The notes below the pieces were generated by a model. It was not told the origin of the DNA. It saw nothing but the letters and a program-made list of their open reading frames with translations, and did not search any database. DNA of 64,000 bases, taken from contig NZ_CP166679.1 in NCBI RefSeq assembly GCF_041320605.1, forward strand, positions 2,213,501 through 2,277,500. The letters are read 5' to 3'. How positions within the stretch are numbered: position 1 is the first letter of the stretch; each line of letters starts with the position of its first letter. Source of the stretch: Arenibacter antarcticus. GTDB taxonomy: Bacteria; Bacteroidota; Bacteroidia; Flavobacteriales; Flavobacteriaceae. The position numbers and the translations under genes are program-made. This document shows, piece after piece, positions 38,131 to 46,938 of this stretch.

Positions 38131-38322
38131 TTAAGTCCTCTCCAAAGTTTCGTGCAATTCAACTAAGTGTTCTTCAGGCTTAAGTGTGTCTTTGGTCTTC
38201 TTTGGTGTTTCAACAGATTTGGAAGGAGTATTTTGTTCTTTTTCTACATCCATATTGTAGTAAAATATTACCGAGGCCAAGAAGCAGATAAAATACATAA
38301 GACTTTTTATTCTGTAGTTCAT
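38131..38322 (-). CDS. Tiny membrane protein, copy 1 of a tandem pair
   Basis: 63 residues. One membrane helix (about 8-22), then a charged tail (MDVEKEQNTPSKSVETPKKT, EEHLVELHETLERT). A minus-strand TACATTTG box lies near 38365-38358. Paralogue of 37844-37999. No family recognised. Confidence 0.65.
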   Translation of the reverse strand: MNYRIKSLMYFICFLASVIFYYNMDVEKEQNTPSKSVETPKKTKDTLKPEEHLVELHETLERT

Positions 38323-38460
38323 GGAATGGGGGATTTTCTTCTTTCCGCAAATGTAGGAATTTATTTCAAATTTTTGACAGTGACAATAAAGTTTGTATAA
38401 TTTTTAGCATTTGTACCAACAAGGCTATCAGTGGATGGAAGTTAACAGTGACTAATGTAA

Positions 38461-38494
38461 AAACGGCTGAAGTATACAAATACCCCAGCCGTTT
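38461..38494 (-). terminator. Terminator of the metalloprotease gene
   Basis: AAACGGCTG and CAGCCGTTT arms with an inner GTAT/ATAC extension; on the minus strand five T follow. Confidence 0.7.
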
Positions 38495-38516
38495 CAATTG
38501 TTGCACTAATTTGTCG

Positions 38517-41015
38517 TTATTTAGGATCCAAGATAAGATCTATCCTTGTTTCCACATCTTGTAAGTGATACTTGCTCATAAGGTCTGAAGTCCTGTTTAC
38601 AGCATTTTTAATATCCCGTTGAAGTATATTCAATTCTGCTCTGGCGATGGATCTAATGTCAGATTGACTGGTATTAATTGCAGTCGATTTTTGATATCCT
38701 CCCATATTGGATTTTTTATCTTCGTTTTCTGCACTCATCAAATATGCCAATCGCTCTATATGAGCTTTTTGTAAATTTCTTCTGTAAATGTCTATTTTGT
38801 TGCCATCCCTTATTTCCGACCAGATTCCCTTCCTAAGATCGGTCATCATATTTATCAGGGTGTAGGCTTCAGCGCCATTGGTCGCTTCATTTTCCATTAA
38901 TCTTGCCAATCTTCCTAGACTCAGGATATTGGTCAAGGTTCTTTCCTGAGTGTTTCGTATGCGTTCTATGGAACCTGAATATTCTATTTTATTGAAAATA
39001 TTTTGATCGATAAGCCATTCTGGGGTTTTAAAAAGCTGATCCTGTATAAAAGACATGCAGTTTTTTTGGTGTTCCTTACTTACTGGAATATACACAGGCC
39101 CTTCTTGGTCATAGGTTTTTTGGTACTCGTAAACCCCTCCTATATTATTGCTTACATGTCCCATATATCTATTGTATTGCCCAATAACCTGACCATATAG
39201 GATGTTTAGATCCTTGTAATCCTTGCCTTTTTCTGCGGTCCACTCTACCAGTTGTGGCACAATCAATTTTAGATTTTTTATTCCGTAGGTACTTGCCTTT
39301 ATAGCATCGTCTCCTAAATCTTCGGTTTGAGAACTTGGGTCTACCACATCTCCTACTTGTTGATGACCAAAACGATATAGGGGGTCCCCTGCATGCTGTA
39401 AGATCCAGCTATCCAATATTTCCTTCTCTTCTGTTTCCGATTTATCTAAGATTGGTCGGTATCCCCAACTAATGGCATACTTGTCATAAATGCCAATATT
39501 GGGCATTAGGGCAACTCCCTCATCACCAGGTTGGGCTACATAATTAAATCGGGCATAGTCCATAATGGAAGGGGCTGTGCCGTACTTTTGGGTAAATGTG
39601 GCCGATCTGAGCGAGTCTACAGGATAAGCGATGCTACTTCCCATATTATGGGGCAAGCCTAACGTATGTCCTACTTCATGGGAGGAGACAAAACGAATTA
39701 AACGTCCCATTACCTCTTCTTTAAAAGCAACGCTTCGGGCATCTGGATTTATTGCGGCGGTTTGCACAAAATACCAGTTTCTAAGCAGAGACATTACATT
39801 GTGGTACCAGTTTATATCCGATTCCAATATCTCGCCGGTTCTTGGGTCACTAACATGCGGTCCGTTCGCATTGGGAATGGGAGAGGCTAAATAGCGAACC
39901 ACGGAATATCTTACATCTTCGGGAGACCATTCTGGATCTTCTTCAATAGTAGGAGGGTCTTTTGCTAGGATGGCATTTTTAAAGCCTGCGGCCTCAAAGG
40001 CCACCTGCCAATCTTCAATTCCCTGTTTTATAAAAGGCACCCAATGTTTTGGGGTTGCCCGATCCACATAATAAATGATAGGTTTTTTAGGTTCTACCAA
40101 TTCTCCTCTATTAAATTTTTCAATATCTTCATCCTTAACCTCCATTCTCCAACGGTCCAAAAACTCTACCGACTTGCTTTCTTGGGCGTCCAGACCATAA
40201 TCTATCTGACTGCTTGTAAACCAGCCTACACGACTGTCGAAATTGCGACGTTTCATGGGCTCTTCCGGCAATAGTACCATGGAATTATTAATCTCTATGG
40301 AAATAGAACCCAAACTACCATTGGATGGTGGGCTGCCTGCGGTGTAGGTTTTTACGTGCCTAGCCTCTATATTTAAAGGATAACTTTTAAGCGTTTCTAT
40401 ATAACTTCTAGAATCTTCCAAACGGGAAACCTTGTATTGCTTACGGTAACGATCGGGCATACCCAACGCATTTACATCCTTTTCAAATAATTCGTTTACT
40501 TGAATAACGGTAGCTAATTTGGTAGAATCCTTATTAAATGCTTTTATGTCGAACGCATACAGAACTGGTTCAAAATTGGAGTTTATTACCGCTTCATAAA
40601 CGGGAAGAGAATCCGATGCTACTACATCATGACTGACCACACGGAGCAGTACTTTTTTGTCCTTTTTCTCCCATCGAAGGACCTTTGTGTTAATTTTTCC
40701 TCCTCCAAAACCAATTCCATTTGCGGTTTTGGAAATCCTACTCACCATCAACATTTCTTTAGTGAACAAGCTGTCAGGAATTTCATAATAGTATTTGTCA
40801 TCTACCTTATGAACATCAAATAAACCCTTATCCGTTATGGCATCTTTGGTAATTACCTTCTCGTACGATTCAATATCCCCTTTTTTGGACTTTTCATCTT
40901 CTTTGGCCTGTTCGGTCTTTTTGGATTTCTTTTTAAAAATCTGGGCTTCTGTAGTTGTAATAAAACCTAATAACAAAAATGCAAATAGCATTTTTGGGAG
41001 TTGTTTTGTAAACAT
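38517..41015 (-). CDS. Zinc-dependent metalloprotease (DUF5117/DUF5118 type)
   Basis: 832 residues. Signal peptide (LLGFITTTEAQ). The N-terminal beta-rich region (about 50-300) matches DUF5118/DUF5117 (GLFDVHKVDDKYYYEIPDSL, FTKEMLMVSRISKTANGIGF). The catalytic site is H446-E-V-G-H450-T-L-G-L-P-H456, the metzincin HExxHxxGxxH motif, followed by IMDYARFNY with the Met-turn. The C-terminal region is helical. An exported protease common in Bacteroidota; substrate unknown. Confidence 0.92.
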   Translation of the reverse strand: MFTKQLPKMLFAFLLLGFITTTEAQIFKKKSKKTEQAKEDEKSKKGDIESYEKVITKDAITDKGLFDVHKVDDKYYYEIPDSLFTKEMLMVSRISKTANGIGFGGGKINTKVLRWEKKDKKVLLRVVSHDVVASDSLPVYEAVINSNFEPVLYAFDIKAFNKDSTKLATVIQVNELFEKDVNALGMPDRYRKQYKVSRLEDSRSYIETLKSYPLNIEARHVKTYTAGSPPSNGSLGSISIEINNSMVLLPEEPMKRRNFDSRVGWFTSSQIDYGLDAQESKSVEFLDRWRMEVKDEDIEKFNRGELVEPKKPIIYYVDRATPKHWVPFIKQGIEDWQVAFEAAGFKNAILAKDPPTIEEDPEWSPEDVRYSVVRYLASPIPNANGPHVSDPRTGEILESDINWYHNVMSLLRNWYFVQTAAINPDARSVAFKEEVMGRLIRFVSSHEVGHTLGLPHNMGSSIAYPVDSLRSATFTQKYGTAPSIMDYARFNYVAQPGDEGVALMPNIGIYDKYAISWGYRPILDKSETEEKEILDSWILQHAGDPLYRFGHQQVGDVVDPSSQTEDLGDDAIKASTYGIKNLKLIVPQLVEWTAEKGKDYKDLNILYGQVIGQYNRYMGHVSNNIGGVYEYQKTYDQEGPVYIPVSKEHQKNCMSFIQDQLFKTPEWLIDQNIFNKIEYSGSIERIRNTQERTLTNILSLGRLARLMENEATNGAEAYTLINMMTDLRKGIWSEIRDGNKIDIYRRNLQKAHIERLAYLMSAENEDKKSNMGGYQKSTAINTSQSDIRSIARAELNILQRDIKNAVNRTSDLMSKYHLQDVETRIDLILDPK

Positions 41016-41480
41016 GCTTGGATTGTTTTTTTATGCAAATTGAATTTCGCCAAAGAACTGAATTAAATTTAAATTGTGGAAATCCGGGAGGAATATTGAT
41101 GAGTCTGTAATAAATTAACGCTAGATGTGATGTTACATCAAATTAATGCAAACAGTTTAACGCGAAATACTATAAAAGTGATTTTTTAACATTTAAACTG
41201 TAACAAATCAACTTTGTTCAAGTCTATTAAGATAGAGAATATTATTTTTTAATATTATTTTTGAATTAGTCGATCGTAAAGCCTTTGTATACACAAGGGC
41301 TTTACTTTTTTATAGCAATTCTATTTTGATGTGTAGATGATACGCTTACAAAATGGATGGTGTAACGTATCTCTCCATTTATCCAGAAGTATTTTATGTT
41401 TCTGTTGCTCGGGTATGATTCATTTTAGGGTACAAGATTGGCCTTGACATTATAAACTCCTTTAGAAGTTTAAGTGGGGG
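41016..41480 (+). other. Intergenic region with an orphan terminator; possible small RNA
   Basis: 465 bases between two minus-strand genes. No open frame of note. A plus-strand terminator lies at 41276-41312 although no plus-strand gene precedes it. CAACTTTG at 41206-41213 is one base off the TAnnTTTG box and would give a transcript of about 90 bases. Confidence 0.45.
41276..41312 (+). terminator. Orphan plus-strand terminator
   Basis: GTAAAGCC (41276-41283) and GGCTTTAC (41298-41305) arms with an inner TTGT/ACAA pairing, followed by TTTTTT. The minus strand lacks a T-run after the stem. Confidence 0.65.
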
Positions 41481-42911
41481 TTAAAAAATTAAGGGTAGTA
41501 TAAACTGAAATAAGAGCACCAACAAACCTACTGAAATGACATTGAGAATAATACCGACCCTTGCCATCTGGTAAACTTTGATATGACCACTGGCGAAAAC
41601 TATGGCGTTCGGCGGTGTGGCCATTGGTAGCATAAAGGCGCAACTGCTGGCTATGGTAACGGGAATCAATAGGTATAGGATTGGGATTCCCAAACCAATT
41701 GCAATTCCTGCAACTACTGGAGCAAGCACTGCAATTAATGCTACGTTACTCATTAATTCCGTCATAAAGAGTATCAAGAAAAGTAATAGTGTGGTAGTAA
41801 GTAGAACACCTATCTCACTATTGGCAATAATGTGAGCTACAGTATCCACAATGCCACTTGCCGACATACCTTGGGCAAGTGCCAACCCGCCCCCGAAAAG
41901 AATAAGGATTCCCCAAGCCAATTTTTCCGTATCGTTCCATCCAATAATGAAGTCTCCCTTTTTAATGTTAAAGGGAATGGCAAAAAGGGAGATGGCGGCA
42001 ATCATACTTATTATGGTATCCGATAGGCCTAGATTAGGGAATATTTCATTGATCAAAGCCCTAAAGATCCAAAGGAATACAGTTATCCCAAAAATAACAA
42101 GGACCATTTTTTCCTTGCCAGTTGTTGGGCCTAATTTCTCCAATTCTTGGTCTATAACTTGTTTGGAGGCCGTGAATTTTAATTGTTTGTTAGGGAACAT
42201 CCATTTCACTAGTACAAAATAAATAATGGTCAACAAAACAATTGAAAATGGCAATCCGATTACCATCCATTTTAAAAATGAGATTTCAATATTGTATTCA
42301 TTTTCCAACAAACCGATTAAAATAGAGTTTGGTGGGGTGCCAATAACGGTGGCAATACCACCTGCATTTGCCGAGAACGCGATTCCCAACATCACATTTA
42401 ATGCAAAATTACGGTCGTCCTTGGTAAATCCATCGGCGTCATTGATCAATAATCGTATGACGGACATGGCAATGGGAAGCATTACAACGGTACTAGCGGT
42501 ATTGCTGATCCACATGCTTAGGGTAGCGGTTGCTATCATAAAGCCCAAGATTACCTTGTTGGGGGTGGTTCCCGTGATCCGAATTATATTTAAGGCAATA
42601 CGTTTGTGTAGATTCACCTTTTCTAAGGCCAAGGCCATAACAAATCCTCCGAAAAAAAGAAAAATAATGGGACTGCCATAATTGGCACCCACCTCAGCAA
42701 GGGGCATTATTTTTAATAAGGGGAAAAGAATCAGTGGCAATAGAGCGGTAACAGAAATGGATACAGCTTCGGTAATCCACCAAATAATCATCCATACGGC
42801 TACTGCAATTACTGCATCGCCTTTTTCTGAAACCATTAATGAGGGTAAATTAATGAGGATAAAAAAGAATAACGGGCCAAGAAGTAGCCCTAGTTTTTTG
42901 GTTATTTCCAT
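41481..42911 (-). CDS. SLC13/DASS family sodium-coupled anion transporter
   Basis: 476 residues, about 12 membrane spans. Family features: AVAVWMIIWWITEAVSISVTA, FLFFGGFVMALALEK, the first substrate motif SNTASTVVMLPIA, GGIATVIGTPPN, and the C-terminal repeat with TELMSNVALIAVLAPV and MLPMATPPNAIVFASG. The two S/T-N-T/V motifs bind sodium and the anion. Substrates are dicarboxylates or sulfate; the SNT motif favours a carboxylate, with moderate confidence. Confidence 0.92.
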   Translation of the reverse strand: MEITKKLGLLLGPLFFFILINLPSLMVSEKGDAVIAVAVWMIIWWITEAVSISVTALLPLILFPLLKIMPLAEVGANYGSPIIFLFFGGFVMALALEKVNLHKRIALNIIRITGTTPNKVILGFMIATATLSMWISNTASTVVMLPIAMSVIRLLINDADGFTKDDRNFALNVMLGIAFSANAGGIATVIGTPPNSILIGLLENEYNIEISFLKWMVIGLPFSIVLLTIIYFVLVKWMFPNKQLKFTASKQVIDQELEKLGPTTGKEKMVLVIFGITVFLWIFRALINEIFPNLGLSDTIISMIAAISLFAIPFNIKKGDFIIGWNDTEKLAWGILILFGGGLALAQGMSASGIVDTVAHIIANSEIGVLLTTTLLLFLILFMTELMSNVALIAVLAPVVAGIAIGLGIPILYLLIPVTIASSCAFMLPMATPPNAIVFASGHIKVYQMARVGIILNVISVGLLVLLFQFILPLIF

Positions 42912-43274
42912 ATACTGTTTTGTAATCCTCGAAACTAAACTTTTTTTTAGAGTTATAAAAATGAAATTGAAGACCTTATTTTGCGCTTAATAAATCCCAA
43001 ATCTTGATAATTTCAACGATTTTGGTGACGGAATACCCAGTAAAATGATAGTATCCGTAGCTTCATTTTTGTTCATTTAGGGGGGGGATAAGGATCTCTG
43101 AATCCCATTTCGCCTATAGTCTTATCAAAGGAATGCCTATTTTATACACAAGCTTAAAGGATCGTGATTTTCACTTCTGGACTTGTAACAATAAATAAAA
43201 AGGGCCAAGAATTAAATTCCTGGCCCTAACTTATATAATAGTTATTTCTTACTTTTTAGAAACAGATAAAGGAT
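42912..43274. other. Intergenic region between lysS and the DASS gene
   Basis: About 360 bases. The only structure I see is the lysS terminator near 43190-43228. A run of eight G lies at about 43080. Confidence 0.5.
43190..43228 (-). terminator. Terminator of lysS
   Basis: AGGGCCA-AGAATT and AATTCC-TGGCCCT arms around 43201-43227; on the minus strand the stem is followed by TTTTTATTTATTG. Confidence 0.7.
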
Positions 43275-44966
43275 CTACTTTTTTAAAATCACCATTTTTG
43301 TTGTTCCTTCTGTAGCGACTTTAATTAACTCGTGCTTGGTGAGGGCTTTCATTGCTTTGTCCCATTTTTTGCCACTTAGCCCTGCTTGGGACTTTAAGTC
43401 CTCTAAAGGCATAGAGCTAGAGGGTTTTAATAAGGCAAGTATTTCCTTTTCCTCATCACTCAACTCAAGCTGTTTCTTTTCAGGTCTCATTTGTGGGAAG
43501 AAGAGCACCTCCTGGATAGAGGCATTATTAGTCATCAGCATCACTAAACGGTCTATTCCAATGCCAATACCACTAGTTGGGGGCATACCATATTCTAATG
43601 CTCTTAGGAAATCTTGATCTATAAACATGGCCTCATCATCTCCTTTTTCAGAGAGTTGCATTTGTTCTTCGAACCTTTCGCGTTGATCAATGGGATCGTT
43701 CAACTCGGAATAGGCATTTGCCAACTCCTTCCCGTTAACCATCAATTCAAAGCGTTCTGTTAAGGCAGGATTACTTCGGTGCTCTTTGGTAAGCGGACTC
43801 ATTTCCTTTGGGTAATCTGTTATAAAGGTAGGTTGTACATAATGATGTTCGCATTTTTCTCCAAAAATTTCGTCTATCAATTTTCCAACGCCCATGGTTT
43901 CATCCACTTCTAAATGCAATTGTTTGGCCACCGCCAGAAGCTCTTCCTGATTCATGCCAGCCACATCAAAACCGGTATGTATTTTAATGGCTTCTAAAAT
44001 TGGAATTCTAGGGTATGGGGCCTTAAATTCGATTTGGTTCTTTCCTACCGTAACGTTTGATGTGCCATTGGAATCGATTGCAATTTTTTCTAGCAGCTTT
44101 TCGGTCATGTCCATCATCCAATTGTAATCCTTATAGGCTACATAAAGTTCCATAACCGTAAATTCCGGATTATGGGTGCGGTCCATGCCTTCGTTCCTAA
44201 AGTCCTTGGCGAATTCATATACACCATCAAATCCACCAACGATCAATCTTTTTAGATATAGTTCATTGGCTACCCGTAAATATAAAGGTATGTTCAGTGC
44301 GTTGTGGTGGGTCATAAACGGACGTGCCGCTGCACCGCCTGGAATAGGCTGTAGAATGGGTGTTTCTACTTCCAAATATCCTGCATCATTAAAAAATTGA
44401 CGCATGCTATTGGTAATCTTTGTACGCTTAATAAAATTCTTCTTTACACTTGGGTTTACTACTAGGTCTACATAACGTTGACGGTAGCGCATCTCAGGGT
44501 CGTTAAACTCATCGTATACTTTGCCATCGGAGTCTACTTTTGGTAACGGTAAGGGGCGTAAGGATTTACTTAGGAGGGTGAAATTCTTTACCATTACGGT
44601 CTTTTCCCCTACCTGGGTGGTAAAAAGTGTTCCCTCTATACCAATGATATCCCCAATATCCAATAGCTTTTTGTAGAGGTCGTTGTACAAGGTTTTGTCT
44701 TCTCCTTTGCAAATTTCATCCCTATTGAAATATACCTGTATACGACCTTCGCTATCTTGCAGTTCAGCGAAGGAGGCTTTTCCTTGAATCCTTCTGGACA
44801 TGAGCCTTCCGGAAATGATTACCTCTTTATCTTCCTCATAATTCTCCTTAATGGATTTAGAGGTGCTATTTACAGGGTAAAGTGCCGCAGGATATGGGTC
44901 GATCCCCATGTCCCGGATTTTGCCAAGTTTTTCTCTTCTGATTACTTCTTGTTCCGAAAGTTGCAT
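43275..44966 (-). CDS. lysS: Lysine--tRNA ligase (class II) with C-terminal extension
   Basis: 563 residues. An OB-fold anticodon-binding domain (about 55-145, VIISGRLMSRRIQGKASF) is followed by the class II core with motif 2 FRNEGMDRTHNPEFT and motif 3 GIGIGIDRLVMLM, ending near FFPQMRPEKK. An additional 60 residues or so (EKEILALLKPSSSMPLEDLK, GLSGKKWDKAMKALTKHELI) look like a small helix-turn-helix module; similar tails are seen in other Flavobacteriia. Charges tRNA-Lys. Confidence 0.96.
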   Translation of the reverse strand: MQLSEQEVIRREKLGKIRDMGIDPYPAALYPVNSTSKSIKENYEEDKEVIISGRLMSRRIQGKASFAELQDSEGRIQVYFNRDEICKGEDKTLYNDLYKKLLDIGDIIGIEGTLFTTQVGEKTVMVKNFTLLSKSLRPLPLPKVDSDGKVYDEFNDPEMRYRQRYVDLVVNPSVKKNFIKRTKITNSMRQFFNDAGYLEVETPILQPIPGGAAARPFMTHHNALNIPLYLRVANELYLKRLIVGGFDGVYEFAKDFRNEGMDRTHNPEFTVMELYVAYKDYNWMMDMTEKLLEKIAIDSNGTSNVTVGKNQIEFKAPYPRIPILEAIKIHTGFDVAGMNQEELLAVAKQLHLEVDETMGVGKLIDEIFGEKCEHHYVQPTFITDYPKEMSPLTKEHRSNPALTERFELMVNGKELANAYSELNDPIDQRERFEEQMQLSEKGDDEAMFIDQDFLRALEYGMPPTSGIGIGIDRLVMLMTNNASIQEVLFFPQMRPEKKQLELSDEEKEILALLKPSSSMPLEDLKSQAGLSGKKWDKAMKALTKHELIKVATEGTTKMVILKK

Positions 44967-44985
44967 ACATTCATGATTAAGGCTG

Positions 44986-45016
44986 CAAATATAGCTACTC
45001 TGGTTTAATCTATCAA
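44986..45016 (-). promoter_or_regulatory. Promoter for lysS (TTG-N20-TATATTTG)
   Basis: On the minus strand TTG (45016-45014), 20 bases, then TATATTTG (44993-44986), a full Bacteroidota consensus, about 20 bases before the lysS ATG. Confidence 0.75.
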
Positions 45017-45055
45017 TCCCGTAAATAGTATTGTTATGATCCTTTAGTATTATTT

Positions 45056-45063
45056 TACTTTTG
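45056..45063 (+). promoter_or_regulatory. TAnnTTTG box upstream of the Pmp3-type gene
   Basis: TACTTTTG at 45056-45063 with TTG at 45031-45033 (22-base spacing, slightly long), about 60 bases before the start codon. Confidence 0.5.
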
Positions 45064-45122
45064 TTGTAACAAATGCGCTGTATTTTCGTCTAATTGGTAC
45101 ATCAATCAAAAATCAAATATAA

Positions 45123-45278
45123 ATGGGCTGTTTAAGAGTTGTATTGGCCATAATTTTTCCACCCTTAGCGGTTATAGGTAAAGGTTGTGGTTCTATTTTC
45201 ATTGTTTTTCTACTTACACTATGTGGATGGGTCCCTGGGGTTATTGCAGCTCTGATCATCCTTAACAATCCAAATTAG
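45123..45278 (+). CDS. Pmp3/YqaE family membrane peptide (UPF0057)
   Basis: 51 residues, two hydrophobic helices: VVLAIIFPPLAVIGKGCG and FLLTLCGWVPGVIAALII. This is the complete PMP3 family pattern (PPLAV, GCG, LT..GW.PG.IHA-like). In yeast and plants such peptides modulate membrane potential and salt tolerance; in bacteria they are stress-associated. It ends 34 bases before lipB, and the lipB promoter box lies in that gap. Confidence 0.88.
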   Translation: MGCLRVVLAIIFPPLAVIGKGCGSIFIVFLLTLCGWVPGVIAALIILNNPN

Positions 45279-45300
45279 TCAATTTTTTAGGCAGAGTTCG

Positions 45301-45308
45301 TATCTTTG
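45301..45308 (+). promoter_or_regulatory. TAnnTTTG promoter box for lipB, almost abutting the start codon
   Basis: TATCTTTG at 45301-45308 lies four bases before the ATG at 45313. Transcription would begin at about 45312-45315, so the mRNA would be leaderless or nearly so. Confidence 0.6.
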
Positions 45309-45312
45309 CACT

Positions 45313-46029
45313 ATGAATAAAAGGATTCTATTAGAAGATTTAGGGAATAAAGATTACAAGGAAACCTGGGATTATCAGGAAGTATTGTTTAAATCTGTCC
45401 TGGACCTAAAAATAAAGAATAGGAGGGAAGGTTCCAGATTGGAAACTCCCAATCATTTTTTGTTTGTAGAACACCCTCATGTATATACCTTGGGAAAAAG
45501 CGGTGACATTGGAAATCTACTAGTAGATGAAAATGTGCTTACCAAAAAAGGGGCAAAATTCTACAAGATAAATCGAGGCGGGGATATTACCTATCATGGA
45601 CCTGGTCAAATTGTGGGCTATCCTATTCTAGACCTCGATAATTTTTTCACCGACATTCATAAATACCTTCGTTTTTTGGAGGAGATGATTATTCTTACCC
45701 TAGAAGAGTACGGAATAAAAGGAGAGCGATCCAAAGGTGAGACCGGCGTCTGGATAGATGTAGGAACGCCCTTCGCACGAAAAATATGTGCCTTGGGCGT
45801 ACGCGCCAGTAGGTGGGTAACCATGCACGGATTTGCACTGAACGTAAATTCGGATTTAGGCTATTTTGATCTAATGATCCCCTGTGGAATAAAAGGCAAG
45901 GCAGTAACCTCTTTAAATGTAGAGTTGGGGCAAAAAGAAGTGGACTTGGGGGAAGTAAAAGAAAAATTGTTAAAGCATTTTTCCTGCTTGTTTGAGGCGG
46001 AATTCCTGGCTTGCAACAAGCAAGTATAA
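45313..46029 (+). CDS. lipB: Octanoyltransferase LipB
   Basis: 238 residues. The family core is clear: FVEHPHVYTLGKSGD, NRGGDITYHGPGQIVGYPIL, the catalytic Lys in ARKICALGVRAS and the catalytic Cys in MIPCGIKGKAVTSL. It moves the octanoyl group from acyl carrier protein to lipoyl domains. No lipA is in the window. An alternative start downstream is unlikely because LEDLGNKDYKETWDYQE aligns with the family N-terminus. Confidence 0.96.
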   Translation: MNKRILLEDLGNKDYKETWDYQEVLFKSVLDLKIKNRREGSRLETPNHFLFVEHPHVYTLGKSGDIGNLLVDENVLTKKGAKFYKINRGGDITYHGPGQIVGYPILDLDNFFTDIHKYLRFLEEMIILTLEEYGIKGERSKGETGVWIDVGTPFARKICALGVRASRWVTMHGFALNVNSDLGYFDLMIPCGIKGKAVTSLNVELGQKEVDLGEVKEKLLKHFSCLFEAEFLACNKQV

Positions 46030-46036
46030 TAAAGGT

Positions 46037-46064
46037 AAAAACCAAGACTTTAGTCTCGGTTTTT
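46037..46064 (+). terminator. Terminator of lipB
   Basis: AAAAACCAAGACT (46037-46049) pairs with AGTCTCGGTTTTT (46052-46064) with G.T pairs; it ends in five T. Confidence 0.7.
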
Positions 46065-46159
46065 AACCACTAAGTGGGATTTGAATGTGCTGATCTTTGC
46101 GTCGGAAAGTTATCGGTAGCAACCGTCGCTGAGAAACTTGACTTATATTACGCTATAGT

Positions 46160-46858
46160 TTATTTGTTATACTTGGTAAGCTCCATATGGCTGTTTAATT
46201 CGCCATTCTTTCTATACATTTCTTGCTTTACCATACCTATGCCTTCTGCAAGCCATAACTTAGAACTCATGTTTTGTTTTACACCCATGGTTTCAGAAAT
46301 ATTGTCCTCGGATATAACGTAACAATCAAAAGTCCCAGCAGGGGTGGTTACACTTTCTCTTTTTTCTACCTTTCTATTGATCTGATCCACCTTCATGGTC
46401 ATATTCATACCGGTCATCTTAATGTTTACGGTCACATTGGCATCTGCTAGGTCTTGGCCTACAGTTAGATTATTGGGAATGTCTACATCGGTACCACTAA
46501 TCTCCATTTCCATTCCCATATCCGTGTATTGTTTTATCATTTGAGATGGGACCAGTGAATTGTAGTCTATTTTAACGCCTTCTCCAGTACAGCTCATCTT
46601 AAAATCGGAAACCATGATTTCTTTGCCCTTTTTATCGGTAAGCTTCATGTTCATAGTAGCTGTGGTAACGCCTCCAGCGTTAGATACCTCTGTAATGGAG
46701 TAATCGGTGGTGCCTTCTGGTTTACCTTTTTTATTACTCATGGTGTATTGAAAGCTTTGGCCTTCTTCCATTGGGTAAAATTTACTGCAATTGCCCTGTG
46801 AAAAGCCTAAAGAGGTTATTAAAAGGGATAATAATATGATGATATTTCTTCTTTTCAT
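46160..46858 (-). CDS. TapB/DUF3108-like exported protein
   Basis: 232 residues, signal peptide to LGFSQ. The body is an all-beta fold: FYPMEEGQSFQYTMSNKKGK, then TTPAGTFDCYVISEDNI and a final KLWLAEGIGMVKQEMYRKNG. That ending (antibody-like G-T-F-x-C and W-x-A-x-G-x-G-x-V-K) is the TapB/DUF3108 signature. Probably periplasmic; the function is not established. It lies 80 bases downstream of the OmpA gene and may share its transcript. Confidence 0.8.
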   Translation of the reverse strand: MKRRNIIILLSLLITSLGFSQGNCSKFYPMEEGQSFQYTMSNKKGKPEGTTDYSITEVSNAGGVTTATMNMKLTDKKGKEIMVSDFKMSCTGEGVKIDYNSLVPSQMIKQYTDMGMEMEISGTDVDIPNNLTVGQDLADANVTVNIKMTGMNMTMKVDQINRKVEKRESVTTPAGTFDCYVISEDNISETMGVKQNMSSKLWLAEGIGMVKQEMYRKNGELNSHMELTKYNK

Positions 46859-46938
46859 TATGTAAAAATTGTTAGGGTTATTGGGTTATCTTTTGGGATA
46901 CCTGGTAAAAGCTTAGGTTACAACTTTCAACTACCATG

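Noticed and set aside
43078..43086. Run of eight G
   Set aside because: Simple homopolymer in intergenic DNA with no visible role.
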